Assembly: GCA_028583605.1 (NCBI GenBank)
Contig: CM053325.1
Span: 62,728,148-62,792,147, forward strand
Reading direction: 5' to 3'
DNA: 64,000 nucleotides
Source of the DNA: Dastarcus helophoroides
Taxonomy: Eukaryota > Arthropoda > Insecta > Coleoptera > Bothrideridae
Shown: positions 43,116-54,856 of the stretch, piece by piece
Position numbering within the stretch: the first letter of the stretch is position 1
Layout of the letters: each line of letters opens with the position of its first letter
The notes under the pieces: model-generated
The model's input: only the letters and a program-made list of their open reading frames with translations
The model's database searches: none
Told to the model about the DNA's origin: nothing
Made by a program: the position numbers and the translations under genes

Positions 43116-43288
43116 CATTTTGTTGACACAAAAATCCTCCATTTACTAAATTTTGTCGGAATCGATAAAACCCCTTCGGAAATAAAAATTGTTCCTGGCC
43201 AGGCCAATGATGTCCCTGACAAAATGCGATCCCAAATTTATATACTTATCGTTTTCTTAATCCAAAAAACCGTTATTTATCGAATTGC
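43116..43288. repeat. Degenerate tandem repeat, middle part
   Basis: About 170 bp of the same array (TCGGAATCGATAAAACCCCT, AATGATGTCCCTGACAAAAT) trapped between the hAT-like element and the LINE. Confidence 0.6.
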
Positions 43289-45832
43289 TAGGTATCAATG
43301 AATATAATACAATTTTCGATTATCTGGAAACTCCTCTTGACTTTACTTCGCATATATGTATTATTGGAGACTTCAATATTCCTGAATTGTATGAATGTAC
43401 ATCTGAAGGCAGAACTACTAATCTTTATAATTCTTACTTGCAGTTTATTACCCTAAATAATCTTTGTCAACATAACAATATTCTGAATACTAACCAGAGA
43501 TTATTGGACCTAATTATTACTGCGGAAAATCTAAAAGTGACTACGAATAAAGGCGAATATCCACTAGTAGCAGAAGACATGCATCACCCAAGTTTACAAG
43601 TCACGGTACACGTTAGTGATACCTCATATAGGCGGTTTATAAATAATGAGACATTACCAAGGTTTAATTTTTATAAAGCGAATTTAGTTGATCTCTACCT
43701 ATCTATAACGAATATAAACTGGACATCAATTTTAGATATATTTGATCCTCAAATTGCAAGCGATCAGTTTTTTAACAAATTACCTGATATATTCGTGCAG
43801 CACGTACCGTTATGTTCGAAAAAAGGTCGTCAGAAAAATTATCCAGTTTGGTTCACCAAAAGCATAATTCAGAAAATCCATAATAAGAATAAACACTGGA
43901 ATATTTACAAAAAATCTAAATCTCTATACCACCTTAATTTATTGAAGCAATTAAGAAGAGAAATTAAATATGAATGTCGAATCGAATTTCAGCAGTTTAT
44001 CCAGAATTCTGAAAATACTTTACAGGCTCATCCCAAAAAATTCTGGTCATTCATTAACCAAAAAAGGAAAGGCGCTACCATGCCTGGACTCATGTTTTAT
44101 GATGATAGGATACTGACAGCTGAGCAAGACATCGTTAATGGTTTTGCGGATTATTTTTCTTCAACGTTTGCGCAAGGACCCAATCATTCTTGTGATAGTG
44201 GGTGTGTTGATCTTGGTACAATCCGATGTGAGTACTGTCTGCAAAATTGCTGTCCATCTCTCAATGTTGATGTGGAGATAGCTAACAATCTTAATCTAAG
44301 CTTGAATACAATATGTGAAGTTGTTATCTTAAAAGCTGTTAAACGTATTAAACCTAATAATGTTACTGGGACCGATAATTTAACGGCTTTTTTGGTTATC
44401 GATTGCATCAATTTCCTGATCTTACCATTGAAACATATTTTTAATCTAATTTTAAATTCTTGTTTGGTTCCCACCCAATGGAAAACTTTATATACCCATA
44501 CACAAATCTGGCGATAGAGCGGATATAAAAAATTATAGACCAGTGGCATTGATGTCGAATGTCGCTAAACTTTTCGAGTGTGTTATATATGATGCATTAA
44601 ATCATCCAAGTCTTTCTAATTTAACAGCAGAACAACATGGATTCGTAATCGGCAAATCGACTACTACAAACTTAATGGAATTTACGCAATATGTATCGAA
44701 TGCTTTCGATAAGCGATTACAAGTTGATGCGATATACACAGATTTGTCGAAAGCATTCGATAAAGTTCATCATTGTATACTGTTAAAGAAATTGCGTCTA
44801 TTTGGTTTAAGTAGCTCGTTAGTTAATTTAATAAAATCGACTATAACCAATAAACAACAAATTGTGTCATACGGTGGATTTAGATCTAACCCTTACTTTC
44901 CAACCAGCGGAGTAGGACAAGGTTCCAACCTTGGTCCATTATTGTTTAATATCTTCTTTAATGATGTAGTTGTAGGTTTAAAATGTAGAACTTTTATATA
45001 CGCGGATGACCTAAAAATTGCTAAAATAATAACGAACGTAAATGATTGCTCTATTTTGCAAGATGATTTGGATTCTCTGCAAAGTTGGTGTGACTGTAAT
45101 GGACTGGCACTCAATAAAAAGAAATGTAAAATATTAACCTTCTCCAGGATTCAGAATCCTATAAATTATCATTATTTAATCGAGGGCCAAGTTATTGACA
45201 GATGCACCCAAATGACTGATTTGGGAGTTATTATGGATGCGCAGCTCACATTTATACCTCATATTTTACAAGTTTGGAGGCAAGCCACAAAAGTATTAGG
45301 TTTTGTATTTAGAAACAAGAGAGGCTTCACAAGTATTCACTGTATAAAAACATTATATTATTCGCTAGTAAGGTCTAAACTCGAGTACTGTTGTCAGGTC
45401 TGGAGTCCTTACTATGAAAATTACAACAATCTGCTGGAAGGAATTAATAGGAAATTTGCAAAATATGTATTTCTTAAAATGTATGGAAATTATCCAGAGC
45501 GGAACTGTGATTATTGGTGGCTGCTAAATATGGTCAATGAAGTACCTTTAACCAGCCGCAGAAATATGCACTGCTTAATACTTTTTCAAAGAATTGTTAC
45601 TGGTAAAATAAGGTCCGAGGATTTGTTGCGACAAATTGACTTTCATGTTCCGCGACCTAACACACGCTATCCCATGGCATTTTCTCATATTATCCCATCC
45701 ACTTTGCACCATTATAACAGCCCATTGTTTCGATGCATTCGCTTGTCTAATAGCCTTCCGCAAAACATAGATATATTTCTTGACAATTTAAGTTCTCCGC
45801 GTATAAAAAGACAGTTACTTAGAGTTACGTAG
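43289..45832 (+). pseudogene. LINE ORF2: endonuclease C-terminal part and reverse transcriptase, one frameshift
   Basis: The first open segment (to 44517) has IIGDFNIPELYE (endonuclease GDFN), QRLLDLIIT and EDMHHPSLQV, where the usual SDH is DMHH, then KNYPVWFTKSIIQKI and FWSFINQKRKG. A shift near 44490 changes frame between WKTLY and PIHKSGDRADIKNYRPVALM. The second segment (from about 44491, ATG at 44543) carries reverse transcriptase motifs YTDLSKAFDKVHH, GVGQGSNLGPLLFNIFFNDV and FIYADDLKI (catalytic YADD), then QMTDLGVIMD and LVRSKLEYCCQVWSPYY. The stop is at 45830-45832. Only the frameshift and the missing 5' end prevent activity. Confidence 0.9.
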
Positions 45833-46078
45833 TATTGTTATTCAATAAATTAATATTAATTCTGTACACCAAATTATTGGATTCCTTTTATTTTATTTTT
45901 ATTTCTGTTATTTTTATTTATTAGGATTCTTTATTTGTTATACATTTTCTTTTTTTATGTAATACCATTTAAATTATTAGGTTCTTATTTTTATCATGCT
46001 ATATTTTTAAGTATGTAGGTATTTTTCCACTATAGACTTAAGTCTGTTGGAACAAGTAAATAAATAAATAAATAAATA
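43289..46078 (+). mobile_element. Non-LTR retrotransposon (jockey/CR1-type), 5'-truncated, 2.8 kb
   Basis: It runs from within the endonuclease to a 3' tail of (AAAT)n at about 46058-46080. The short word AATTGC occurs at both edges (43283-43288 and 46079-46084), a candidate target duplication. It is inserted in the degenerate tandem repeat. The coding part is nearly intact, so the insertion is fairly young. Confidence 0.88.
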
Positions 46079-46084
46079 AATTGC

Positions 46085-46440
46085 ATCGAAATCGATACAA
46101 CCGTTTTTGAGATCAAAATTTCATCCTCAAGGAGCAATATATCCCTAAAAATTATATCAATTTTTTTTTAATCAAAAAAAACTTAATTACCAAGTTTCAT
46201 CGAAATCGATAGACTTGTTTAGGAGATAAAAAATTTGTTCCTGAAGAATTAAAATCTTCTCGAGAACTGTTGATTCCAAATTTTTTACCAAGACACCTAT
46301 CTGGATCATTTTTTCGGCTCAAAAAATCCCTAATTAACGATTTTATCAAAACCGTTAGACGTTTTACCGAAAAATGTATACAGATAAGGAAAAATTTTCA
46401 TTGTCCATGTAAAACGCTAAGAATTGTCCCTTCCATAGTT
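46085..46440. repeat. Degenerate tandem repeat, right part
   Basis: It continues the array interrupted at 43288: ATCGAAATCGATACAACCGT, CCTCAAGGAGCAATATATCC, ACCAAGTTTCATCGAAATCG. It fades out by about 46440. Confidence 0.6.
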
Positions 46441-48359
46441 TTCTACGGCGGCTGAACGTATTCCCCTACTTTGACACAGCATGCTCGTATCTTCCAGTTT
46501 AGATGTTAGAAAAAACTCGTCGAGTTTTACAACAGACTGGAATCTTGTTTAGCACAGTCAGGCTGCCTATTTGAGCTCCTTATATTCTAATGTTTGAAGA
46601 GTTATTTTGTTATATTCTTCATTAGAATTATTATTTATTTTGTTTAAGAAATCTCGTTTATTTATTTTGGTTATCAAAGAATATCAGTGTTATTTTGCCT
46701 CAGACGTTGATTAAATCAACGGACTAAAAGTATGTGGTACGCAAATTTTAATAAAATTGTCGCCTGCCAGTAGTAATCCCGTAACAAAACACGTTACAAG
46801 CTATGATGTACTACTGAAACCTCCACCAGCACTGATCGCTGCGCTCTGCGTTGAATTGTTTACACCGGTGTAGGAGAATACAAGGCGCCGCCCATCTATC
46901 CCACTATTAGCTCTCAATATTAAATCTCTCATTAACATTCTCCCTATGGACAGCGTTTGACTTTCCTGATGTGTATAATATATACATGCAGATAAATTTA
47001 ACTCATTTAATAGTAGACATATTGAGCACCTGTAGTTTTCATACATTTTTGAATCAGCAGTGAATGGGTTAAAATTGCTGTTGAAGTTGCTATTTTTTTT
47101 TAGTTTTGCTAGTGGATAAGGTAACAAATGTAATAGAAAATATGTAAGCATTCAGACGCTTTATTGATTTTTCTAACTGTAATAAATTAGGGTTTTATAT
47201 ATACAGAAAACACATTCACAATCGACATGCTAATTAAAATATAAATGACTCTTATTGTGATATGTATGAATCAAACATCTACATCAAATTTTTCGTTTAA
47301 AAAATTATTTTAATTCATAGCGATTAGTCGTCATAAAGGTCGTGCTACACTATTTCGCCTTAATAAAAACAGGGGGGGATTTAAGAAGCCCATATCAATT
47401 AAATCAAGGTGGAAGCCGGTTTCTTAAACATGAAAAGATCTAAATTTTCTAAGCATGAGTAGAGTTCACGCACTGATTGTCTCGTGCCTTCGAAAAATTA
47501 CTGTGACGAGCATGTGTTTCTGAATTGGAAAACATTTTCCAATTTAAATTTAACCAAATTAATTGTTGTTAAAATAGAGTTGGGTTTTCAAACACATGCC
47601 AATCAAAATAATTTTTTGTAAACATTATTAATATTACATCTCGCTTAAATTATGATATAGAAAATACAATGTGAATCTTAAATTTAATTAGACCTATTCG
47701 TAGATTTTATTCTGAAAAATAATACAAATGCCTTGGTACCTTATAAACATTATATATTTACAAAATTTTATGTACAGGGAATAATATGGCACTCGGATCT
47801 TAAAGTTAAAACGAATAATAAATTAACGATAAATTATTTTTAACGAACATGCTACATATTGCTCTGTTAAGTGACTAGAAAGTTACAGAGTGTTTGCATA
47901 TAATGTCACAGAGGAAAACTACCTAATAAGCTTGGTTGTAAATAATGTTAACAACAATATTATCCATATATTTTTATGTTATGTCTATAAATGTAAATTT
48001 ATATCAATTTAGGTGGTTTTAATAAACAAACTAACTTTTTCACTTCGAGATCCCGATTGACTCGTCTTAAATTGTACAAAATTGGACTCTGTAAGCTAAA
48101 ATTAAAAAAAAATGTGCAAGAAAATAAATGTGAAATGTAAATATATTTTAGTTGGGATCACAAGAAATACAATCCTCGGGGGTCTTTGGGCTAACAAATC
48201 CAGCCCCTTAGATCCCCTTAATCCGGCGTTTAGTTACAATTTTCTTTGTAGGTAAATTTTCAAATTAATAAAATACAAACACCCTGTAAACAAAACATAT
48301 GGTAACTTTAAAAATTAATCCTGTAAATACACTGAAATTTGCCTTATTGACAATAATTA
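46441..48359. other. Intergenic, no gene seen
   Basis: Nearly 2 kb of AT-rich DNA. A minus-strand ORF at 47151-46801 (116 codons) is the longest but has no recognised similarity. Its less AT-rich part near 46820-46920 (AGGCGCCGCCCATCTATCCC) may be an old repeat. Confidence 0.4.
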
Positions 48360-49197
48360 GCTATAAACAGTGACGGCTCGCGTATATGCACTGAGGAACT
48401 GCAGCACCCCCAATTCCGCTTTCAAGTTTTTTTTTCAAAATGTTGGATCTTTTTAAAAGTCTTTTACTTAAACAGTTTTTTATTGAACTTTTAATTTTCT
48501 CCGATTTCTTTTATAGAAACCTCATCTTTCTTTCACGTTAGGATCTTCTAAAACCTATTTTATTTTTAATTTTGATGAAAAACGCATTTTCAAAAACTAA
48601 TTTTTGTAAAACTTTTAAAAAAGAAATTAATATTTCGAGAAAGAATTGAAATTTTGAAAAAAAAAGGTTAAATTTTTCTGAAAGTAGCAAAATTTTGAGA
48701 AAATAATGAAAAAAAAAGAAACAATATAAATCCAACTCTTCTCACATTTTGATATATTTCTGATATATTTTCCATTGCAGAACATTTAAAAAATTTATTT
48801 TTTTGTTGGGAAAGTTATTTCGAAAGTTTCTATTTTCCTAAATATATTATATAAATAAATTTTCTCGAAATTTCTACTTTTCCAGCAAACTTTGTTTTTA
48901 AAATTTTTCCTGGAAATTTCAACCTCCCCCGATTTTTTATGTTCCTATAATTTCTTTTTAAAAATGTTAGGTTTTTTCACGGCGTTTTGGCATTTCAATA
49001 AACTAATTTTGACTAACAACTTTAAAAAAAATTCTGACATTTTTATAAAAATGTTAAGATTTTAGAAAGAAACAAAAAAATGTTAGAAAAATTTTCCATT
49101 GCTTCCGCATTTTAATATTTTTCTAAAAAAAAGTAATAACCGATGGATTACTTTCCTAAAATTTCGACTTTTTTGTACAGATATTTCAAAATTGTTC

Positions 49198-49424
49198 TCG
49201 AAATTTCGATTTTCTTTCTACGAGAATTGGAATCTTTCAAAATTTTGACTTTTTTCAGGATTTTAAAAAATTTGAAAATTGCCACTTTTGTTAAGAATTT
49301 CGTTGGAATGCTCGAAATTTCGATTTTCTTTCTACGAAAATTGGAATCTTTCAAAATTTTGACTTTTTTCAGGATTTTAAAAAATTTGAAAATTTCCACT
49401 TTTGTTAAGAATTTCGTTCGAATG
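49198..49424. repeat. 114-bp tandem duplication
   Basis: CTCGAAATTTCGATTTTCTT through AAGAATTTCGTTGGAATG is repeated once, nearly identical, with copies at about 49198-49311 and 49312-49424. The overlapping ORFs on both strands are by-products. Confidence 0.9.
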
Positions 49425-49789
49425 CTACTAGAAACTTTGATTTTTTGTGAGAATTTTGGCTCTTCTCACATTTTTAATTTATTTGCAAAATCTCAACCTC
49501 CAAAATTTCCGCATTTTACAATTTATTTTTTAAAATTCGACCCTTTTTCAGAAAGTTGATTTGTTCTCTCAATTTTAACTTTTTTTGAAAATTTTGAAAT
49601 TTACCAAAAATTCTACTGTTTTGAAAACTTACGGATTTATTAAAATATTTACTTTTTGTGAAAATTTTAAACTTTTTTAAATGTTGAAGCTTTCAAAATT
49701 TTCCTTTTTGAAAATTGAATTTTTATTTTAAATTTGATTTTTTCTCGAATTTTGATATTTTTTCTTGTTAATTTCGACTATTCTGATGT

Positions 49790-51640
49790 GGTGTCTTTCC
49801 CAAAAAGTGACATTTTTTAATATTTAATAAAACCGTTTTTTGCCCCCTTAGGACTTGCGTTTTGTTTCGAAATTTTTTGGAAACTTTTGATTTTTGATGA
49901 TTTTCATTTTTATTAAAAATCCTAATTATTTTTTAAATTTTCGATCTTTTCTTGAAGTTTTGACTTCTGAAAGTTACGACTTATTTTCGAAATTTCGGCT
50001 TTTCTTTAAATTTCGACTTTTATTTGAAACATTTTTTTGAACATTTCGATTTGTTTGAAAATTTAGATTTTTTTGAAAATTTAGATTTTTTTGAAAATAT
50101 CGATTTTTTTGAAAATTTCGATTTTTTTGAAAATTTCGATTTTTTTGAAAATTTCGATTTTTTTGAAAATCTGAACCTTTTTTTAAAATTTCGACCCTTT
50201 TTAAAAATTTCGACTTTTTTTACAATTTTTCAAAATGTTAACTGTCGAAATTTTCGATTTTTTTTTGACACTTTCGACCTTTCAAAATGTTGTCTTGTTG
50301 AGCCAAAATTGTTTTAGAAAACCTAATTTTTAGCTTGCAAAAGAAGGTACTGGTATTTTTTAATATTTAATAAAACCGTTTGTTACCCTCCTTAGAACTT
50401 AAAAATGCGTCTTGTTTCGAAATTTTTTTGGAAAATTTTGATTTTTGATGATTTTCATTTTTATTAAAATTCCCAATTATTTTTTAAATTTTCGATCTTT
50501 TCTTGAAGTTTTGACTTTTGAAAGTTACGACTTACTTTCGAAATTTCGGCTTTTCTTTAAATTTCGACTTTTATTTGAAAAATTTTTTTGAACATTTCGA
50601 TTTGTTTGAAAATTTGGATTTTTTTGAAAATTTCGATTTTTTTTTGAAAATTTCGATTTTTTTTTGAAAATTTCGATTTTTTTGAAAATCTGAACCTTTT
50701 TTAAAATTTCGACCCTTTTTAAAAATTTCGACTTTTTTTGCAGTTTTTCAAAATGTTAACTGTCGAAATTTTCGATTTTTTTTGACACTTTCGACCTTTC
50801 AAAATGTTGTCTTGTTGAGCCAAAATTGTTTTAGAAAACCTAATTTTTAGCTTGCAAAAGAAGGTACTGGTATTTTTTAATATTTAATAAAACCGTTTGT
50901 TACCCCCCTTAGGACTTAAAAATGCGTCTTGTTTCGAAATTTTTTGGAAAATTTTGATTTTTGATGATTTTCATTTTTATTAAAAATCCCAATTATTTTT
51001 TAAATTTTCGATCTTTTCTTGAAGTTTTGACTTTTGAAAGTTACGACTTATTTTCGAAATTTCGGCTTTTCTTTAAATTTCGAATTTTATTTGAAAAATT
51101 TTTTTGAACATTTCGATTTGTTTAAAAATTTGGATTTTTTTGAAAATTTCGATTTTTTTTGAAAATTTCGATTTTTTTTGAAAATTTCGATTTTTTTGAA
51201 AATCTGAACCTTTTTTAAAATTTCGATTCTTTTTAAAAATTTCGACTTTTTTCATAGTTTTTCAAAATGTTAACTGTCGAAATTTTCGACTTTCCTTTGA
51301 CACTTTCAACCTTCATGGTAGACCCTTATTGACCGGATATTATGTTTTTTTCAATTTATTTAACATTTCTTCGGCCCAGTTTGGAAATATTTAAATTAAC
51401 AAACACAATATTTAAATAACAAACCATAAAAATTTAAATATTTCCAAACTGGGCAGAAGAAATGTTAAATAAATTGAGAAAAACTTTCAACCTTTCAAAA
51501 TGTTGTCTTGTTGATCCAAAATTGTTTTAGAAAACCTAATTTTTAGCTTGCAAAAGAAGGTACTGGCATTTTTTAATATTTAATAAAACCGTTTGTTACC
51601 CCCCTTAGGATTTAAAAATGCGTCTTGTTCCGTATTTTTT
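49790..51640. repeat. Tandem array of about 510-550 bp units, three full copies
   Basis: Marker phrases TTGATGATTTTCATTTTTAT (near 49895, 50446, 50961) and AAAACCGTTTGTTACCC (near 49830, 50380, 50890, 51585) show a head-to-tail array. Inside each unit is a sub-array of TTTGAAAATTTCGATTTTTT of about 17-18 bp. The last unit is interrupted by a foldback element. Confidence 0.85.
51311..51487. repeat. Foldback element of the CATGGTAGAC family, inserted in the tandem array
   Basis: It starts CTTCATGGTAGACCCTTATT, with inverted inner arms TTTCAATTTATTTAACATTT, CAGTTTGGAAATATTTAAAT and their complements. CTTTCAACCTT and CTTTCAACC flank it, consistent with a target duplication of about 9 bp. It is the same family as 3251-3411. 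Confidence 0.75.
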
Positions 51641-53171
51641 TTTAAATTTTTTGAAAATTTCGACTTTTTAAATGTTGCCTTGTTCGAGCAAAATTGTTTT
51701 TCAAAACCCAATTTTTGCTTCGTAAAAGAAAATTTTAAATTTCAATATTCAGTTAAATATCCTTTTTCACCCCGCTTGGGGTTAACATTTTTTAAATCGT
51801 TTAAGTACGTGTTTAGTCATTGTTTTCATGTATTCTTTGTATAGAAATTTTGACAAAACATTTTTAGAAAAGAGCCTTGAAATTTCTTCAAAAAATGTTA
51901 ACATTTTGGGAAAAAACGAAGAAATTTAAAAAAAAGTATTTTCAATTTTGAGCAAAATATTATAAATTTCAACTTTTTTTGCGTCTTGATATTTCGCTAA
52001 AAAAAAATTACCACTATTGTAGAACCGAAGAAAATTCTGAATCGAAATTGTCAATTTTTGTAGAACTGTTATTTTTATTTGTTAAATTTATTCTTGGAAT
52101 TGTCAAGTCCGTCAAATTTCGATAAAAAAATAGATTGAACTTTAAAGATTAACCTTAAAATTTGGATAAAAAGCAAACAATATTTCTAGAAAAAAGTAAA
52201 AATTTGTTATTTGTATATAAAATTTTTGAACAAATGGCAATGTCGGAATCAATGAACCAAAACAATTTTTAAAAATAAATTAATTGTCAAAAATATTCTC
52301 AAAATTTCGACTTTTAAAGTAGGACTTTTTAAAAATGAATCAACATTTCTAGAAAAATCGAAATTTCGAAATTAAAAATACTCATCTTAAAAAATTGACA
52401 ATTTAATGTTCTAATTTAAATTTTTTCTAGTAATTTTGAAGTTCCCAGAGAAACTTCAAAGATCAAATATTTCAGCTTGAAGTCGATCCTTTGTGATTAA
52501 AATTCGAAGGAGGAATTTATTTGTAATTGAACTGCAAGTTTTTTTTCGAAATTTGTTTCAAAACTTCGAACAATTTTAAAAATAGAAATTTTTGTTACTA
52601 TTTCTTTAATCTTGAGTTTTAATTCGACATTTTTCTCAAAAAAATTGATATTTAAAAAGAAAAAAAATATCAGTTTTAAAAAATATATGTTTCGAGCTCA
52701 AAAAACCGATAAAATTCGTTATTTAATTACAAAATTCTAATTTTTCCTCGAAATTTTGCATTTTTGAATTTTCCTAAAGCTGAGATTTCTATTGGAGGTT
52801 CATTGAGAAGCAACAGAGGTGGTATATGTTATTAATTTATTTAACTTATTTGCTTTTACAAAATTTTAACGCAAACGCCGTCGCAGCACCCCCTCTAGTT
52901 TTAGCTACTAGCCGCCACTGGCTATAAATGAAACTATTAAGCTGTACTCCAGTTTAGAATTCTTTCTTTACACATATTTCGAAATTTACATCGCTTTTCA
53001 CCAAAACCTGGTCAGTTATAATTAGAGCCCGGAAGTTATGGCGTTTGTTATTTGATGCCATATTTGCCATTTGATTTGATGGAACGGATTGGTCCTTGGT
53101 TATCTTCAAAAATTGAAACACAGAACTTGTCCCCTGAAACCAAGAAAGATTAAAAAACACAACAAAGGTTG

Positions 53172-53212
53172 CTCTAACGCGTTTCGACAGCCAAGCTGTC
53201 ATCTTCAGAGAG
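53172..53212 (-). ncRNA. Hammerhead ribozyme motif, type I, copy B left
   Basis: Minus strand, identical over the 41-nt core to copy A: CTCT, CTGAAGA, T, GACAGC-TTG-GCTGTC, GAA, ACGCGT, T, AGAG. Stem I has four pairs. Confidence 0.72.
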
Positions 53213-53310
53213 AAACTCAAAAAATGGTAAAGCTGCTTCTTTCTCTAATTCTACGGTAAATTTAACTGTTGGAAAACGTGAATTTAAAACATCAATGAAA
53301 TTATTTTTTT

Positions 53311-53351
53311 CTCTCTGAAGATGACAGTTTGGCTGTCGAAACGCGTTAGCC
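53311..53351 (+). ncRNA. Hammerhead ribozyme motif, copy B right (weak stem I)
   Basis: CTCT (53311-53314), CTGAAGA, T, stem II GACAGT-TTG-GCTGTC (T-G wobble at the top), GAA, ACGCGT, T, then AGCC instead of AGAG. The core is intact, but only two stem I pairs remain. Confidence 0.55.
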
Positions 53352-54017
53352 AGTAACCTTTGTTGTGTTTTTTAATCTTTCTTGGTTTCAGGGGACAAGT
53401 TCTGTGTTTCAATTTTTGCCATTTGATGCCACATTTGCCATTTTTGACAATTTTCAGCTTATTTCGCCATTTTTGGTGCGACTGCCATTTTTTTTACCTT
53501 ATATTTAGAAAAAGAAAGACCTAAAAAAAGATTTAAATTGGATCAATTAAAATTTTATAATAATTATAATTCGCATAATTTATCTTTATTTGATTACTGA
53601 GTCTTTAATATCTGGTCCATTAACCATGGTGTAAGCAGAATTTGCTTCAGGGGGATGCATTAATTATATCGAAAAATCGATAAACAAAAAATTTGTAAAA
53701 ACTTTTCGATCGAGTATTTGTAAACATTTAACTACATTATAATTTCATTTAATTACATGAACTGGTGGTGGAAATTTAGAAAAATAACTTAACAATTAGA
53801 CAATCGGTTTTAAAATGGTAACCGAAACTTTCCGAATATTTAAAAAAAATTCGAAATATTAAAAACAAAAATTCAAAATTTCCAATAGTCGAATTTTGCG
53901 AAAAAGACAGTATTTGAAAAAAAAGCAACTTCCAAAGATCAGAATTTTTACCTTCTTCAAGTTTTGACAGTCTTGAAATTTACAAGAAAATCTTTCTCGG
54001 AATTGTTAGCTTTATAT

Positions 54018-54396
54018 TGTAACGAAATATAAATTGTAGCATTTAGAACGTAAGAAAATTGTAGAATTTAGTGCATAAGAAAAGTTTCTAGAAAGATCTG
54101 ATAGGGGAAAGCGGTCGCGATAACGAAGGAAACGGCAGATAAGCGTTCCAGAAATTTCGGCAAATGATAAGCCTTATCTGCGAGATTTTTCTAGAACCTG
54201 GAAGCCAAAACTATATAAGACGGTCGCCTTTCCCTCGAGTCAGTTAGAGTCAGTCAGTGTAATTAGTGAGCTGCAAGTAGTTAAAAGTCGATAAGTGAGT
54301 TAATTATTCAGTTGAGGTGTTCCCAGTTAAGTTTAGAAATAAAGTCGGTATTATTCAATTCACGTGTTAATCAATTCGAACCGATAGCCCGTAACA
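54018..54396 (+). mobile_element. Solo LTR, 379 bp
   Basis: It starts TGTAACG and ends CGTAACA with the 4-bp duplication ATAT (54014-54017 and 54397-54400). It holds TATATAA (54213-54219), an initiator-like TCAGTTAGAG about 25 bp downstream, and AATAAA (54338-54343). No internal retroelement region is attached, so it arose by LTR-LTR recombination. Confidence 0.88.
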
Positions 54397-54856
54397 ATAT
54401 GAAAATTTCGATACAATTTTGAAAAAATCGGAATTTTAAGAATGTGTTATTTAAAGAAAAAAAATCTAATTTCGAGTTTAAATTTCAATAAACATAATTT
54501 TGAAATACAAGTCAAAATTTCGAAAATTAGACGAATTATGCAAACCAAGCTAAACCCCCAAAAGTCAAATTTCAAAGAAATGTTCAGAAAAAGCTATTTA
54601 CTAATGAAAACAATTTGAAAAAATAAACGATTTTTGAAAAATACAGTCGAAATTTAGAAAAAACACCTGACATTTCCAAGAAGAAAACCAGTTTGGGGAA
54701 ACGAACTTTTAAAAATCAAAATTAAACTAAGAAACTAATATTTAGGAAAAATCGAAAAAATTCATGTTCAGTTGACTGCATAAGCCAGAGGGGGGAAAGT
54801 GACATCAAGCTGGTACAACATTGCTATGAAAGAAAGGTCTTTTTCCATATACATAT

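Larger units (their letters stand above)
48368..52920. mobile_element. Non-autonomous hAT-like element, 4553 bp
   Basis: A perfect 8-bp duplication GCTATAAA lies at 48360-48367 and 52921-52928. Ends are CAGTGACGGCTCGCG and, on the minus strand, CAGTGGCGGCTAGTAGC. GCAGCACCCCC occurs near both ends in inverted orientation. The interior is degenerate A/T-tract DNA with tandem duplications (49198-49424 and 49790-51640). No transposase is seen. Confidence 0.9.
53076..53415. mobile_element. Hammerhead-carrying inverted-repeat element, copy B (two ribozymes)
   Basis: The 12-bp duplication TTGCCATTTGAT is at 53064-53075 and 53416-53427. The arms point outward, each with a hammerhead motif, then AACAAAGGTTG, AATCTTTCTTGGTTTCAGGG and GACAAGTTCTGTGTTTCAAT. 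The centre (about 53213-53310) is unique AT-rich sequence. The left arm alone extends to GGATTGGTCCTTGGTTATCT and GATGGAACGG, as in copy A. Confidence 0.85.

Noticed and set aside
46801..47151. A 116-codon minus-strand ORF as a gene
   Set aside because: No recognisable motif, no splice or promoter context and a partly repeat-like sequence.
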